The position numbers and the translations under genes are program-made. A DNA stretch of 64,000 nucleotides from Sediminivirga luteola (GTDB taxonomy: Bacteria > Actinomycetota > Actinomycetes > Actinomycetales > Brevibacteriaceae). Below the pieces are notes generated by a model. That model was not told the DNA's origin and did not search any database. It saw nothing but the letters and a program-made list of their open reading frames with translations. The DNA lies in assembly GCF_014639315.1 (NCBI RefSeq), contig NZ_BMFY01000005.1, forward strand, positions 124,001-188,000, written 5' to 3'. The number at the start of each line of letters is the position of its first letter. Position 1 is the first letter of the stretch. This document shows positions 40,577 to 48,961 of the stretch, one piece after another.

Positions 40577-43182
40577 GCGTCGACCGCATCCCGAAGGCGC
40601 CTGAGCCCCCAGCGCCTCGCGCGGCGTCACCGGCGGCGCCCTTCCTGGGGCCGGTCTTCACCGGCCTGGTGGAACGCATCGCCGATCTGCGGCCAGAGCG
40701 CCGGGGAGTGGTGGCGGTGCTGCCGGCCACCTGGGGAGCGACCGCTCTGTGCGCGCAGCTGGACGAACCGGGAGCGCTCACCGTGCGCGGCCTCCCGGGG
40801 GCGGAGAACGAATCGGGCCTGGCGATCCGGATGGCGCTGGAGGCCTTCGACGACCGTCCGGCCGCAGTGCTCCTGGACGAGTGGCTGGCGGCTTCGGCAG
40901 GTCGGGCCCCGCTCCTGCTGGTGGATCAGGTCGGGGCCCTGGACGCGGAGAGCGCCCGGCTGATCAGCCAGCTCATCGCCCGCCGCAAAGTCTTCGCCGT
41001 CATCCTGCTGGCCGTGCTGGGCGATCTGCCCGCGCCGCTGGCGGCGCAGCAGCGCGCCGGTACCCTCGTCGTCGAGGAGATGAGCGCCCTGGAACCGGGG
41101 CAGATCCGCTGCCATCTGGGCGACCTGCTCGGAGGCGATCCGTCATCGGCCATCACCGCCCGGGTGGCCGCGCTCAGCGGCGGCCACCGGGCTCTCATGC
41201 ACTGGCTGCTGCGGGCCGCCCACGATGCGGGCGTGCTGCACCGGACCGGTGCGGTCTGGGAGTGGCGCCTGGACGAATCCGGGCTCATCCCGGCCCTGGC
41301 GGCCTATGAGACGGAGATCGTCGGCGCCATCCGGGCCGATGTGCGAGACCGTCTCACCACCATCGCGCTGGCAGGATCGATCCCGGAGCACGACGCGGCG
41401 GCGCTGCTGAGCGAACGCTTCCTGGCCAGGCTCCGCCGGCAGCGGCTGATCACCCTTGACCCGTACGGCACGAGCGCCAGGCGCAGCTACACGCTGCGCA
41501 GTCCGGCGCTGGCGGCGCTGCTGCGGCACCGTGTGGGCCCGGCCGAGGACACGCACCGCTGGTACACGGTCGGAACGTCGCTGCACCCGTCCTCCGGCGG
41601 CCCCGATGCCGAGCTGGGCGCGGCACGCTGGCGTCTGCGCGCCGAAGGCGGCATCGCGGGAGAGGAGACCCAGCGGCTATTGCGCACGGCGTTGCGCCGC
41701 GGCCGCTTCGCCGTGGCGATCGAACTGGCCGCGCCGCACCTCGCCGTCCACCCCGGCGTCCGGGTGCTCGCCGCTCGCGCGCACTACGCCCACGGCGACG
41801 TCGAGGAAGCGCTGGCACTGTTGCGCGGTCTGCGAGCCGGCGTTAACGAGGACTGGCGGCAGGCCTACATCCTGGCCATGCGCATCGCCGTGTTCCACCG
41901 GCGGCCGGGGATGGAGCTGGCGCGTCTCCTTCGCGTCCGTTGGGCCGAATCCACCGGACGGGACGACCCTCATCTGGACGGAGACGGCGTGCCCGGTCTG
42001 GAGCGCATCATGCGTGCGCTCCAGCATGACCGCGGTCCGCGCGCGGCGGCCGCGATGCTCCCGCAAGCCGGCTTCCGCACCGCCACGGCCGCCTTCACGG
42101 CCCGGCTGTGGGTCGGCGCGGAACTCGGTTTCGGCGCTGATCCCAAGCGGGGCAGGCACCTGCTGCAGAGCCTGCTGGACGACTGCACGCGGGAACCCGA
42201 TGGCACCGAGTTCATCGAACCGGTCCTGGTGCTGCTGCTGATGCTCAGCGTGCAATCGGATGAAACGGGATTCGCGGGAAGGATGATGCAACTCCAGACC
42301 GGCGGCCTGCTGCGGCAGAGCCATGCGCTGTCGGCGGTGCTGGACCTCATCACCGCCACCGCGGCCCTGGAAGCGGACCGCGCGCATACGGCGCTGCGCC
42401 TGGCCAGCGATGTCGCCCGGCAGCCTCGCGATCCGTACGGTATTCGCCCCCTGGCGTGGGCGGTCGCCGCCGGAGCCGCCCGTGCCACGGGGGAACACGA
42501 GCCGGAAGACGCCGTTCCCGCGGGGGCGGCGGAGGCGAACTGCCTGCCGTACCTCGAGGGCATCCGGCAGGCGATCCTGCTGTTCGCCCGCGACCCGGAG
42601 GACCCCTCGACGGTCGCGGAGCTGGAGAAGCTCTCCCGCGGGGCGGAGGCGGAGGACCGCGTGATGGAACGGTTCGAGATCCTGGTCGTGGCCGCCCGCG
42701 GGGGAAGCGAGTACGCGGCACGGGAACTCGTGCGGATGGTGGCGCCGTTCCGGCGCGGCAGAACCGGGATCGCGCGTGACTTCGCCGAGGCCCGGCTCTC
42801 ACGCGATCCGGCCGTGGTGCTGCGAACGGCCGCCCAGTTGCAGGAACGCGACGCTTCCAGCTACGCGCTCGTGCTGGTGGCCGGGCTCTGGCCGCACCTG
42901 GACCGGCTGAGGGGAGGCAAGCGCGAGGCGATCCGGCTGGTGCTGCGGGCTCGGGCAGCCCAAGCCGAGCCGTCCCTGCTCGTGGACACCTTGATGGCGG
43001 ACCTCGCGCTGTCGGAGCGCGAGCGACTGATCCTGGCGTCCCTGCGCGACGGCGAATCCACCGGCACCGTGGCGCGGCGGGTGAACCTCTCGGCCAGAAC
43101 GGTCGAGGGCATTCTCTCCCGGCTGATGCGGCGGTTCGGCTGCGCCAACCGGATCGAGCTCCTGGACCTCGGCCTGGTCTGA
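40573..43182 (+). CDS. Large LuxR-family regulator lacking a canonical P-loop
   Basis: An 869-residue partner of the preceding regulator with the same layout. The N-terminal NTPase-like segment reads VVAVLPATWGATALCAQL where Walker A is expected: the G-x4-GK-S/T lysine is missing. A Walker B-like RAPLLLVDQVGAL remains. A long helical region follows, and the C-terminus is a LuxR helix-turn-helix: LSERERLILASLRDG, then TVARRVNLSARTVEGILSRL. It probably binds but does not hydrolyse ATP, and may act as a heteromer with the first protein. Translation is coupled by a GTGA overlap. Confidence 0.87.
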   Translation: MSVDRIPKAPEPPAPRAASPAAPFLGPVFTGLVERIADLRPERRGVVAVLPATWGATALCAQLDEPGALTVRGLPGAENESGLAIRMALEAFDDRPAAVLLDEWLAASAGRAPLLLVDQVGALDAESARLISQLIARRKVFAVILLAVLGDLPAPLAAQQRAGTLVVEEMSALEPGQIRCHLGDLLGGDPSSAITARVAALSGGHRALMHWLLRAAHDAGVLHRTGAVWEWRLDESGLIPALAAYETEIVGAIRADVRDRLTTIALAGSIPEHDAAALLSERFLARLRRQRLITLDPYGTSARRSYTLRSPALAALLRHRVGPAEDTHRWYTVGTSLHPSSGGPDAELGAARWRLRAEGGIAGEETQRLLRTALRRGRFAVAIELAAPHLAVHPGVRVLAARAHYAHGDVEEALALLRGLRAGVNEDWRQAYILAMRIAVFHRRPGMELARLLRVRWAESTGRDDPHLDGDGVPGLERIMRALQHDRGPRAAAAMLPQAGFRTATAAFTARLWVGAELGFGADPKRGRHLLQSLLDDCTREPDGTEFIEPVLVLLLMLSVQSDETGFAGRMMQLQTGGLLRQSHALSAVLDLITATAALEADRAHTALRLASDVARQPRDPYGIRPLAWAVAAGAARATGEHEPEDAVPAGAAEANCLPYLEGIRQAILLFARDPEDPSTVAELEKLSRGAEAEDRVMERFEILVVAARGGSEYAARELVRMVAPFRRGRTGIARDFAEARLSRDPAVVLRTAAQLQERDASSYALVLVAGLWPHLDRLRGGKREAIRLVLRARAAQAEPSLLVDTLMADLALSERERLILASLRDGESTGTVARRVNLSARTVEGILSRLMRRFGCANRIELLDLGLV

Positions 43183-43335
43183 ACCACCCCGCGATGTGCC
43201 GTACGACACTTTCCGGGGTAATGAACCTCACCCGTCTACGGGCTCGTGCGTGAAACCACGTAGTACGCCGTCAGCGGGTTGCGGAACTACTGATATGACT
43301 ATTCGGTGAAGAGGTGGCAACCCTGAGGTGACGCA

Positions 43336-44970
43336 GTGGTGACGACTCGTACAGTCACTGACGTGAGCACATGGACGAACCCCTCCGAGACCGGCATCCG
43401 CGCCCGTCTCGCCGCCGCCGGAGCGGTCTTGCTGACCGCTCTGAGCGCCGCCGTGCTCCCCTTCCCGGCAGCCCCCGCCGCCGCCCAGGGCGTCCCTCAG
43501 GCGGACCCGCTCGCCCCGCCGCACACCGTCGTCGTCCGCGGCGATGCGCGATTCGGCACCGGAGGCCAGATCAACGGCAGCCTCGCTGCCGGCGGCACCA
43601 TCTCCTTCGGCACCTTCGACCTGGGGCGTCCCGCGGACGGCACCGCGGTGCCCGCCGCCGACGGCCGCCCCACCCAGCTGCTGGCCGGCGGCCGCGTCGA
43701 CCTGTCTTCGGGCACCGTGTTCCGCACCAACGCCGGATACGCCGGCATCGCGGATATGAGCCGTTACACCCAGGTCCGCGACGGCCGCCTGCTCTCCGGG
43801 ACCGATCCGAACGGTCCGCACGTCTTCGTCCAGGGCGTCAGCCCCAGGCCGGCGACCCTTGCCGATTACCACTCCGAGGCGTTCGCGGCCCTGTACCCGG
43901 CAGCGTTCTTCGACGATGCGATCGCCACCGCGGCGCAGCTCGGGCAGCTGCCCGGCACCGTGCAGGCGCGTGCCGGCGGCGAGCTGCAGCTGACCCTGCA
44001 GCCGGACACCGTCAACGTCTGGACCGTCACCGCCCGGGAGCTCGCCGGCTACCATGCGGTCAACTTCGGCACCGTGAAACCCAGCGCGACCGCGCCCCTG
44101 ATCGTCAACGTGACCGACCCCGCCGGCACCGGCAACGTACTCGGCGGCTTGCGCTTCAACGGCGATGCCGCCGGCTTCTCGCCGTACGTCACCTGGAACC
44201 TCAGCGGCTGGAACCGGCTCAGCCTGGAAGGCGGCGCCGAGCTCTCCGGGCTCGTCCTGGCACCGCAGGCCGCCGTGACCTACCGGCTGGGCAGTAACCT
44301 GACCGGGCAGCTGATCGCCGATTCCTTCACGATGGAGGGCGGCCGCACCATCAACCATCGCCAGCACGTCGCCCCGGCGCTCGGCCGCGAGCCCGAACCG
44401 GCCACGCTGCGCCTGCGCGCGGAGGTCGAGAACGGCACGACCGGCACCGCGGCCCCGGCCGACTGGACGCTCCACGCCGAGGGCTCCGGTGGCGAGGTGC
44501 CCGGCAGCGGGGGAACGCTCGCCGTCGCCCCCGGGGGATATGCGCTCGATGGCCGCCTCACCTCCGGCAGCGGAGAGCCCGGCGACTATGTGCTCACCGG
44601 CGTCGCCTGCAGCGAGGACGGTGCCGGGCCGGTCCCAGTGCACGGGCAGCAGGTGGAGGTCGCCGAGGGCCAGACGCTCGACTGCGTTCTCCGCTACGCC
44701 CATCAGCGCCTCCAGATCGAGCTGCGCGGCTGGGACGTGCCCGCCCAGGAACCAGGTTCCCTGCCCCCGGCGGACACGGAGATCACCGAAGGGCAGCGCA
44801 TCCCGGACCGGACCGTCACCTGGACCTACACGGTCAGCAACACCGGTGCCACCACCATCGGCGGCATCCGGGTGACCGACGATACCGGCACGGGACCTCC
44901 CGCGTGCCCCGCCGACCGGCTCTGGCCGGGCGAGCGGATGATCTGCACCTCCAGCGGCCGGGCCGCCTGA
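43336..44970 (+). CDS. Choice-of-anchor A family secreted protein
   Basis: A 544-residue exported protein. Start is GTG 43336 (or 43339, 43363); GAGGTG lies before the first. A signal peptide ends near AAPAAAQG (about residue 50). The choice-of-anchor-A/collagen-binding-like domain follows: VVRGDARFGTGGQINGSLAAG, VFVQGVSP, VNFGTVKPSATAPLIVNVTD, then WNLSGWN and LSGLVLAPQAAVTYRLGSNLTGQ in part. The C-terminal third holds two beta-sandwich (SpaA/DUF11-like) segments. No LPxTG or transmembrane helix is present, so it may be released or held by partners. It is first in the SipW operon. Confidence 0.82.
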   Translation: MVTTRTVTDVSTWTNPSETGIRARLAAAGAVLLTALSAAVLPFPAAPAAAQGVPQADPLAPPHTVVVRGDARFGTGGQINGSLAAGGTISFGTFDLGRPADGTAVPAADGRPTQLLAGGRVDLSSGTVFRTNAGYAGIADMSRYTQVRDGRLLSGTDPNGPHVFVQGVSPRPATLADYHSEAFAALYPAAFFDDAIATAAQLGQLPGTVQARAGGELQLTLQPDTVNVWTVTARELAGYHAVNFGTVKPSATAPLIVNVTDPAGTGNVLGGLRFNGDAAGFSPYVTWNLSGWNRLSLEGGAELSGLVLAPQAAVTYRLGSNLTGQLIADSFTMEGGRTINHRQHVAPALGREPEPATLRLRAEVENGTTGTAAPADWTLHAEGSGGEVPGSGGTLAVAPGGYALDGRLTSGSGEPGDYVLTGVACSEDGAGPVPVHGQQVEVAEGQTLDCVLRYAHQRLQIELRGWDVPAQEPGSLPPADTEITEGQRIPDRTVTWTYTVSNTGATTIGGIRVTDDTGTGPPACPADRLWPGERMICTSSGRAA

Positions 44971-45046
44971 CCACCGATTCATGCACCATCCCGCACCCAC
45001 CGGCCGGCTGCCCAAAGCCGCCGGCGAACCCCAGAAGGAGACACAC

Positions 45047-45589
45047 ATGCGCAAGTCCACCGCCGGAATCATCGCCGGAGCCGGCCTGCTCGCCCTCGCC
45101 CTGACCGGCGGCACGTTCGCACTCTGGAGCGACGATGCCGAGGCCGACGGCGGCATCATCACCGCCGGAAACCTGCAGGTCACCACCGGTCAGCCGCAGT
45201 GGTACGACATCTCCGCCGGTACTGATAAGACCATCGACCTGAACTCCTTCCGCGCCGTGCCCGGTGACACCCTCCGCCTGGACCAGGACGTCGACGTCGT
45301 CCTGGTGGGTGACAACCTGAAGGCGCAGGCGGCGGTCGAGCTCCCCGACGCGGGCGGCGCCCTCGCGCAGCACCTCGACGTGACCTACGAGTTCCTCGAT
45401 GCGCAGGGCCGCAGCCTCGGCAGCGCCGAGGCCGGGCAGGCCATCGAGACTGAGATCACTCCCGCCGACGCCGGCACCTACACCGTCGAGGTGACCTTCC
45501 AGTTCGACGAGAACACCCCGGATCGCGTCGCCACCGAAGCTTCCGCCGCGATCGCCGGCACCACCATCACCCTGACCCAGGTGCGCTGA
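45047..45589 (+). CDS. SipW-dependent-type signal peptide protein (TasA/camelysin-like)
   Basis: A 180-residue exported protein. The start follows AGAAGGAG. Its leader MRKSTAGIIAGAGLLALALT and GGTFALWSDDA is the alternate-type signal peptide of TasA/camelysin-like SipW substrates. The mature part is all-beta (NLQVTTGQPQWYDIS, FRAVPGDTLRLDQDVDV, TITLTQVR). TasA-type proteins form extracellular fibres of biofilm matrix. A matching signal peptidase is encoded two genes downstream, which supports this assignment. Confidence 0.87.
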   Translation: MRKSTAGIIAGAGLLALALTGGTFALWSDDAEADGGIITAGNLQVTTGQPQWYDISAGTDKTIDLNSFRAVPGDTLRLDQDVDVVLVGDNLKAQAAVELPDAGGALAQHLDVTYEFLDAQGRSLGSAEAGQAIETEITPADAGTYTVEVTFQFDENTPDRVATEASAAIAGTTITLTQVR

Positions 45590-45787
45590 GCCGGCGTTCG
45601 CCGAAGACGCGGCGCCCGCGTAAGGCGCGCCGGGAGCAGCAACCGCCAGCGTGGAGGAGTCGTGCCGCAGAGGTGCCGAACGGCACCGGCGTAAGAGACC
45701 AGGACCATCACCTGCGCATCACGGGGCGCAGCGACCGCGGACCGCAGGGCGTGGCAACCCCGTACCACCGAGAGGAGGAAACCCGAG

Positions 45788-46588
45788 ATGAAGCATACGC
45801 GTACGGAACGCAGGCGCCGGTTCCGGTCCGCGCCCGTGGCCGGGCTGCTCATCGGCGCGGCTCTTCTCCTCGCGGCGGGCGGAGGCGTCACCTCCGCGCT
45901 GTGGGTCGACACCGCAGCATGGTCCGGGCTGATCACCCTCGGCCAGACGCGGTTCACCCTGGGAGAGGACGAGTCGCGTCAGACTCTGGAGACGTTCCCG
46001 GGCACGCTCGGGCAGGAGTACTCGGCGGACCTCCTGACCGGACTCCGGGCAGGGCAGCCGCAGGCCGTCGCGATCCCGGTCACGGGCCGGGCGGAGGGCA
46101 ACCGCGGCCTGGCCTACCGTGTGGAGAGCACTGGGGTGACGGGCGATCCGGCGCTGCTGGAAGCGGCCGCGCTGAGTTTCATCGCGGTCGACCAGCCCGG
46201 TGACTGCCATCCCGGCGGGGCGGGGGCGGCGCTGGGCGAGATCCCCGCCGGGAGCACCGCCCTGCGACGCGGCGACGACCGGGTCCTCGTTCCGGCCTCC
46301 GGCGAGGACACCGGCCACGGGTACCTGTGTGTCATCGCCACCGTCGAACAGGATCCCGTGACAGGCACGCACCGGCGGCACACGACCGTCACAGGAACGT
46401 CCGAGGACGTCCTCGCCGGGGACCCGGACGTGACCGCCGCCGACGAGTGGAGCCGGGACCTGGATCTGCCGGCCAGCGCACGCGAGGCCGTCCTGCGGGT
46501 GGACCTCCGGGTCTGGACCTTCCGGAACGACGATGCCGATGACGGCGGCTTGGCCGGCCGAGGCGGCGAACTGCGGACGGGCTCATGA
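45788..46588 (+). CDS. Second SipW-type signal peptide protein
   Basis: A 266-residue exported protein starting after GAGGAGG. An Arg-rich start is followed by VAGLLIGAALLLAAGGGVTSALWVDTA, here shown in parts: the GGGVTSALW end resembles the SipW-type signal. The mature part contains two cysteines (DCHPGG and YLCVIA) that could form a disulfide. It shares little visible sequence with the first substrate. Its stop overlaps the signal peptidase start (ATGA), so translation is coupled. Probably a minor subunit or assembly factor of the matrix system. Confidence 0.75.
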   Translation: MKHTRTERRRRFRSAPVAGLLIGAALLLAAGGGVTSALWVDTAAWSGLITLGQTRFTLGEDESRQTLETFPGTLGQEYSADLLTGLRAGQPQAVAIPVTGRAEGNRGLAYRVESTGVTGDPALLEAAALSFIAVDQPGDCHPGGAGAALGEIPAGSTALRRGDDRVLVPASGEDTGHGYLCVIATVEQDPVTGTHRRHTTVTGTSEDVLAGDPDVTAADEWSRDLDLPASAREAVLRVDLRVWTFRNDDADDGGLAGRGGELRTGS

Positions 46589-47130
46589 CAGCCCGGGAGG
46601 ACGACGGCCGGAGCCTGCTGCGGACCCTCCTCAATACCGTCCTCTGGAGTGTCCTGGTGGTCTTCCTGGCGGTCGTCGCGGCAGCCGTGCTGGTGCCGCG
46701 GCTGCTGGGCGGGACCGCCCTGACAGTGCTCAGCGGCTCGATGGAGCCCACCTACTCGCCCGGGGACATGATCGTCGTGGTGCCCGCCGGCGCGGAGGAG
46801 ATCCAGCTGGGCGATGTCATCAGCTTCCACCCCTACCCGGACGATCCGGCCCTGGTGACCCACCGGGTGATCGCCGTCCAGACCGACGGCACGGGGGAAC
46901 TCTCCCTGGTCACTCAGGGAGACGCCAATTCCTCCGCGGATGAGCCGATCCGCGGCGAGCAGATCGCCGGGAAGGTGCTCTACGACCTTCCCGCCCTCGG
47001 ATTCCTGGCCGAGGCCATGCGCGGGGACAGCGCCCGGACCCTGGCGATCTGGGCCGGCGGGGCGCTGCTGATCCTAGGACTGACCGGCACGGCGCTGCGC
47101 TGGCTGCGCCGCGCGAAGGCGGGGACATGA
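46585..47130 (+). CDS. sipW: Signal peptidase I, ER/SipW type
   Basis: A 181-residue membrane protease with one N-terminal and one C-terminal transmembrane helix. The catalytic serine is Ser52 in LSGSMEPTYSPGD. The second catalytic residue is His93 in VTHRVIAV, not lysine, and Asp113 lies in TQGDANSS; this Ser-His-Asp set marks the archaeal/ER/SipW type. It should cleave the alternate signal peptides of the two upstream products. It overlaps both neighbours by 4 bp, so it is made in step with its substrates. Confidence 0.92.
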   Translation: MTAREDDGRSLLRTLLNTVLWSVLVVFLAVVAAAVLVPRLLGGTALTVLSGSMEPTYSPGDMIVVVPAGAEEIQLGDVISFHPYPDDPALVTHRVIAVQTDGTGELSLVTQGDANSSADEPIRGEQIAGKVLYDLPALGFLAEAMRGDSARTLAIWAGGALLILGLTGTALRWLRRAKAGT

Positions 47131-47897
47131 GAGCACTCGGCGCGACTCTGCTTCCGGTGCTGCTGGCGGTGGCGCTGCTGACCGGGGCGGTCCCGGTCGC
47201 GGCCACCGGGAACGCCCCGCACGACAGCGCTGCGGCATCTGCCGGAGCCGCCGCCGGTGGCGCGGCCATCGCGGACGAGAGCGCCGTCCAGCACATCGGC
47301 CTGACCTACGACGGTTTCCATGCCGAGGAGGCCACGGTGCCGTTCCCGCCGGCCGTCGTGGTTCCCGGCGACGCCGACGAGCGAATCCTCCGGGTGGAGA
47401 ACCTGGGCGATCTGCCCGGGCAGCTGACCGCGCAGATCGTCGGGGTCCGGTTCAGCACCGATGCCGTCCACGAGTTCTACCGGGAACTGCGGATCAACGG
47501 GATCCCCGCCGTCGAGCTGTACCACCGGGAAACCGTGGTCCGCAGCCAGGTGCTCACACCGGGAGAGACGACCGACATCCCGGTGCGTTATGACTTCCCG
47601 GTCGACTCCACCGGCGGGAACAGCGACCAGCATCCTTCCGTGGCCTTCGACGTGCGGCTGACGCTGGACGCGCTGCTGCCAGGCAGCGGCGGGGAGGGCC
47701 CGACGGCACCCGCAGGCGAGGGAGCCGCCGCCACGACCGGAGGCAACGCCGATGTCCCAGTTGCGGCCGGGACCGTCCGGCTGCCCCGGGAGCTTCCCTT
47801 CACCGGCGTTGACCTGCCCGTGCTGCTGGCGCTGGCCGCCCTGGCCCTGGCGGCGGGCTCGGTGCTGTCCGCCGTCGTGCGCCGGCGACGCCGCTGA
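47127..47897 (+). CDS. LPxTG-anchored exported protein
   Basis: A 256-residue surface protein. A signal peptide (LGATLLPVLLAVALLTGAVP) is followed by an Ala/Gly linker and one beta-sandwich domain: VPFPPAVVVPGDADERILRV, LYHRETVVRSQVL, ending VAFDVRLTLDALL. The C-terminus has LPFTG (in RELPFTGVD), a hydrophobic helix and an RRRRR tail, a sortase sorting signal. It may anchor the fibre or matrix proteins to the wall. It is translationally coupled to SipW. A 27-bp tandem repeat begins at its last codons. Confidence 0.85.
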   Translation: MRALGATLLPVLLAVALLTGAVPVAATGNAPHDSAAASAGAAAGGAAIADESAVQHIGLTYDGFHAEEATVPFPPAVVVPGDADERILRVENLGDLPGQLTAQIVGVRFSTDAVHEFYRELRINGIPAVELYHRETVVRSQVLTPGETTDIPVRYDFPVDSTGGNSDQHPSVAFDVRLTLDALLPGSGGEGPTAPAGEGAAATTGGNADVPVAAGTVRLPRELPFTGVDLPVLLALAALALAAGSVLSAVVRRRRR

Positions 47898-47934
47898 GTG
47901 CATCTGCCCCGGCGACGCCGCTGAGCGCATCTGC
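47882..47934 (+). repeat. Tandem 27-bp-period repeat at the end of the LPFTG gene
   Basis: 47882-47907 and 47909-47934 match at 25 of 26 positions. The first copy contains the stop codon, the second is non-coding. A recent duplication. Confidence 0.85.
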
Positions 47935-47974
47935 GCCAGCCGCGGCACCGGTCCTGGTCCTCAGGCCGTACCGC

Positions 47975-48961
47975 TCACGCCTCCCGGAACCAATGCCAGG
48001 CGACCAGCTCACCGGCCAGGACCTCGGTCAGCAGCGCGACGGAGCGGTCCTCCTGACCGGGGAACTCGACGGTCAGCTCCGCGCCGGGGAGCGTGCCGCC
48101 CACCACCGCGTACCGTGAGCCGCGCTGGCGCATCCAGTCCAGCGCCGGCCCGTCCCATGCCGAACCGGCGAAGACCAGCGCCCGGTAGTCCTGCGTTTTG
48201 GTCAGGTACACGTCGACGTGGGACCAGTCGCCGGTCTCCGAGGCATACGCCGGCCGGCGCGGCACCTCTCGCATCATGAGCGCCGACTGCTGGGCCGAGG
48301 ACAGCCGCTCCACCGGCGCCAGCACCCAGGCTCCTATCGGGCCGCCCAGCAGGTCCGCGAGCGGCGGAACCCAGTCCGCATCGGCGTCCAGGAGGTGGCG
48401 GGACGCCTCCGCGGCGCGCCGGAGTGACTGCGCCGAGAACATCGGCGTGACCGGCGTGAGCGCCGCCAGGAGCGCGTCCAGCACCGGCAGGGTGGCGCGG
48501 AAGGTGCGGCAGGCGATGCCGCTCTGCTCGGTGCCCGCCCCCAGCGGCACCACCGCATCGGCTCCCTGGGCGAGGGCGGAATCGGGCCGGTTGGTCACCG
48601 CCACCAGCCGTCCGGTGCCGCGGTACCGGACGACGGCGTCCAGCACCTCCGCGCTGCCGCCGGTCGCGGAGACGGCGACGACCACGAGATCCTCGGCCGG
48701 AGCCGGGAGCTCGGAGGTGCTCGCCAGCTCCACGGTCACCGGGACTCCCTGGGCGCGGGCGGCGCGGGCCACGACGTGCGCGGCATAGGCGCTCGACCCC
48801 ATGCCCAGCACGAGGACGCGCCGTCGTTCCGGCGGCACGGACACCCGGAGCGCGCCGGGCAGCCCGTCCAGGCCGGGCAGGCCGTCCCGCAGCACCACGG
48901 CGAGGGCGTCGAGGGTGTCCGGAATCAGGTCGAGATCGGCGCGGAAGGCGGTGGTGTCCAT
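47975..48961 (-). CDS. SIS-domain sugar isomerase-like protein
   Basis: A 328-residue protein with two SIS domains, as in the isomerase half of GlmS or in AgaS-like deaminases. Motifs are VLVLGMGSSAYAAHVVARAA, SATGGSAEVLDAVVRYRGTG, LVAVTNRPDS, and in the second half ERLSSAQQSALMMREVPRRP and DWSHVDVYLTKTQDYRALVF, given in parts. It binds a phosphosugar, probably an amino sugar phosphate. Its start overlaps the preceding kinase gene by 37 bp, so the kinase product is the likely substrate. It could deaminate or isomerise glucosamine-6-phosphate; not proven. Confidence 0.82.
   Translation of the reverse strand: MDTTAFRADLDLIPDTLDALAVVLRDGLPGLDGLPGALRVSVPPERRRVLVLGMGSSAYAAHVVARAARAQGVPVTVELASTSELPAPAEDLVVVAVSATGGSAEVLDAVVRYRGTGRLVAVTNRPDSALAQGADAVVPLGAGTEQSGIACRTFRATLPVLDALLAALTPVTPMFSAQSLRRAAEASRHLLDADADWVPPLADLLGGPIGAWVLAPVERLSSAQQSALMMREVPRRPAYASETGDWSHVDVYLTKTQDYRALVFAGSAWDGPALDWMRQRGSRYAVVGGTLPGAELTVEFPGQEDRSVALLTEVLAGELVAWHWFREA

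Noticed and set aside
43228-45186. 652-codon minus-strand frame opposite the choice-of-anchor-A gene
   Set aside because: Antisense to an exported protein with signal peptide and domain motifs; no family features.
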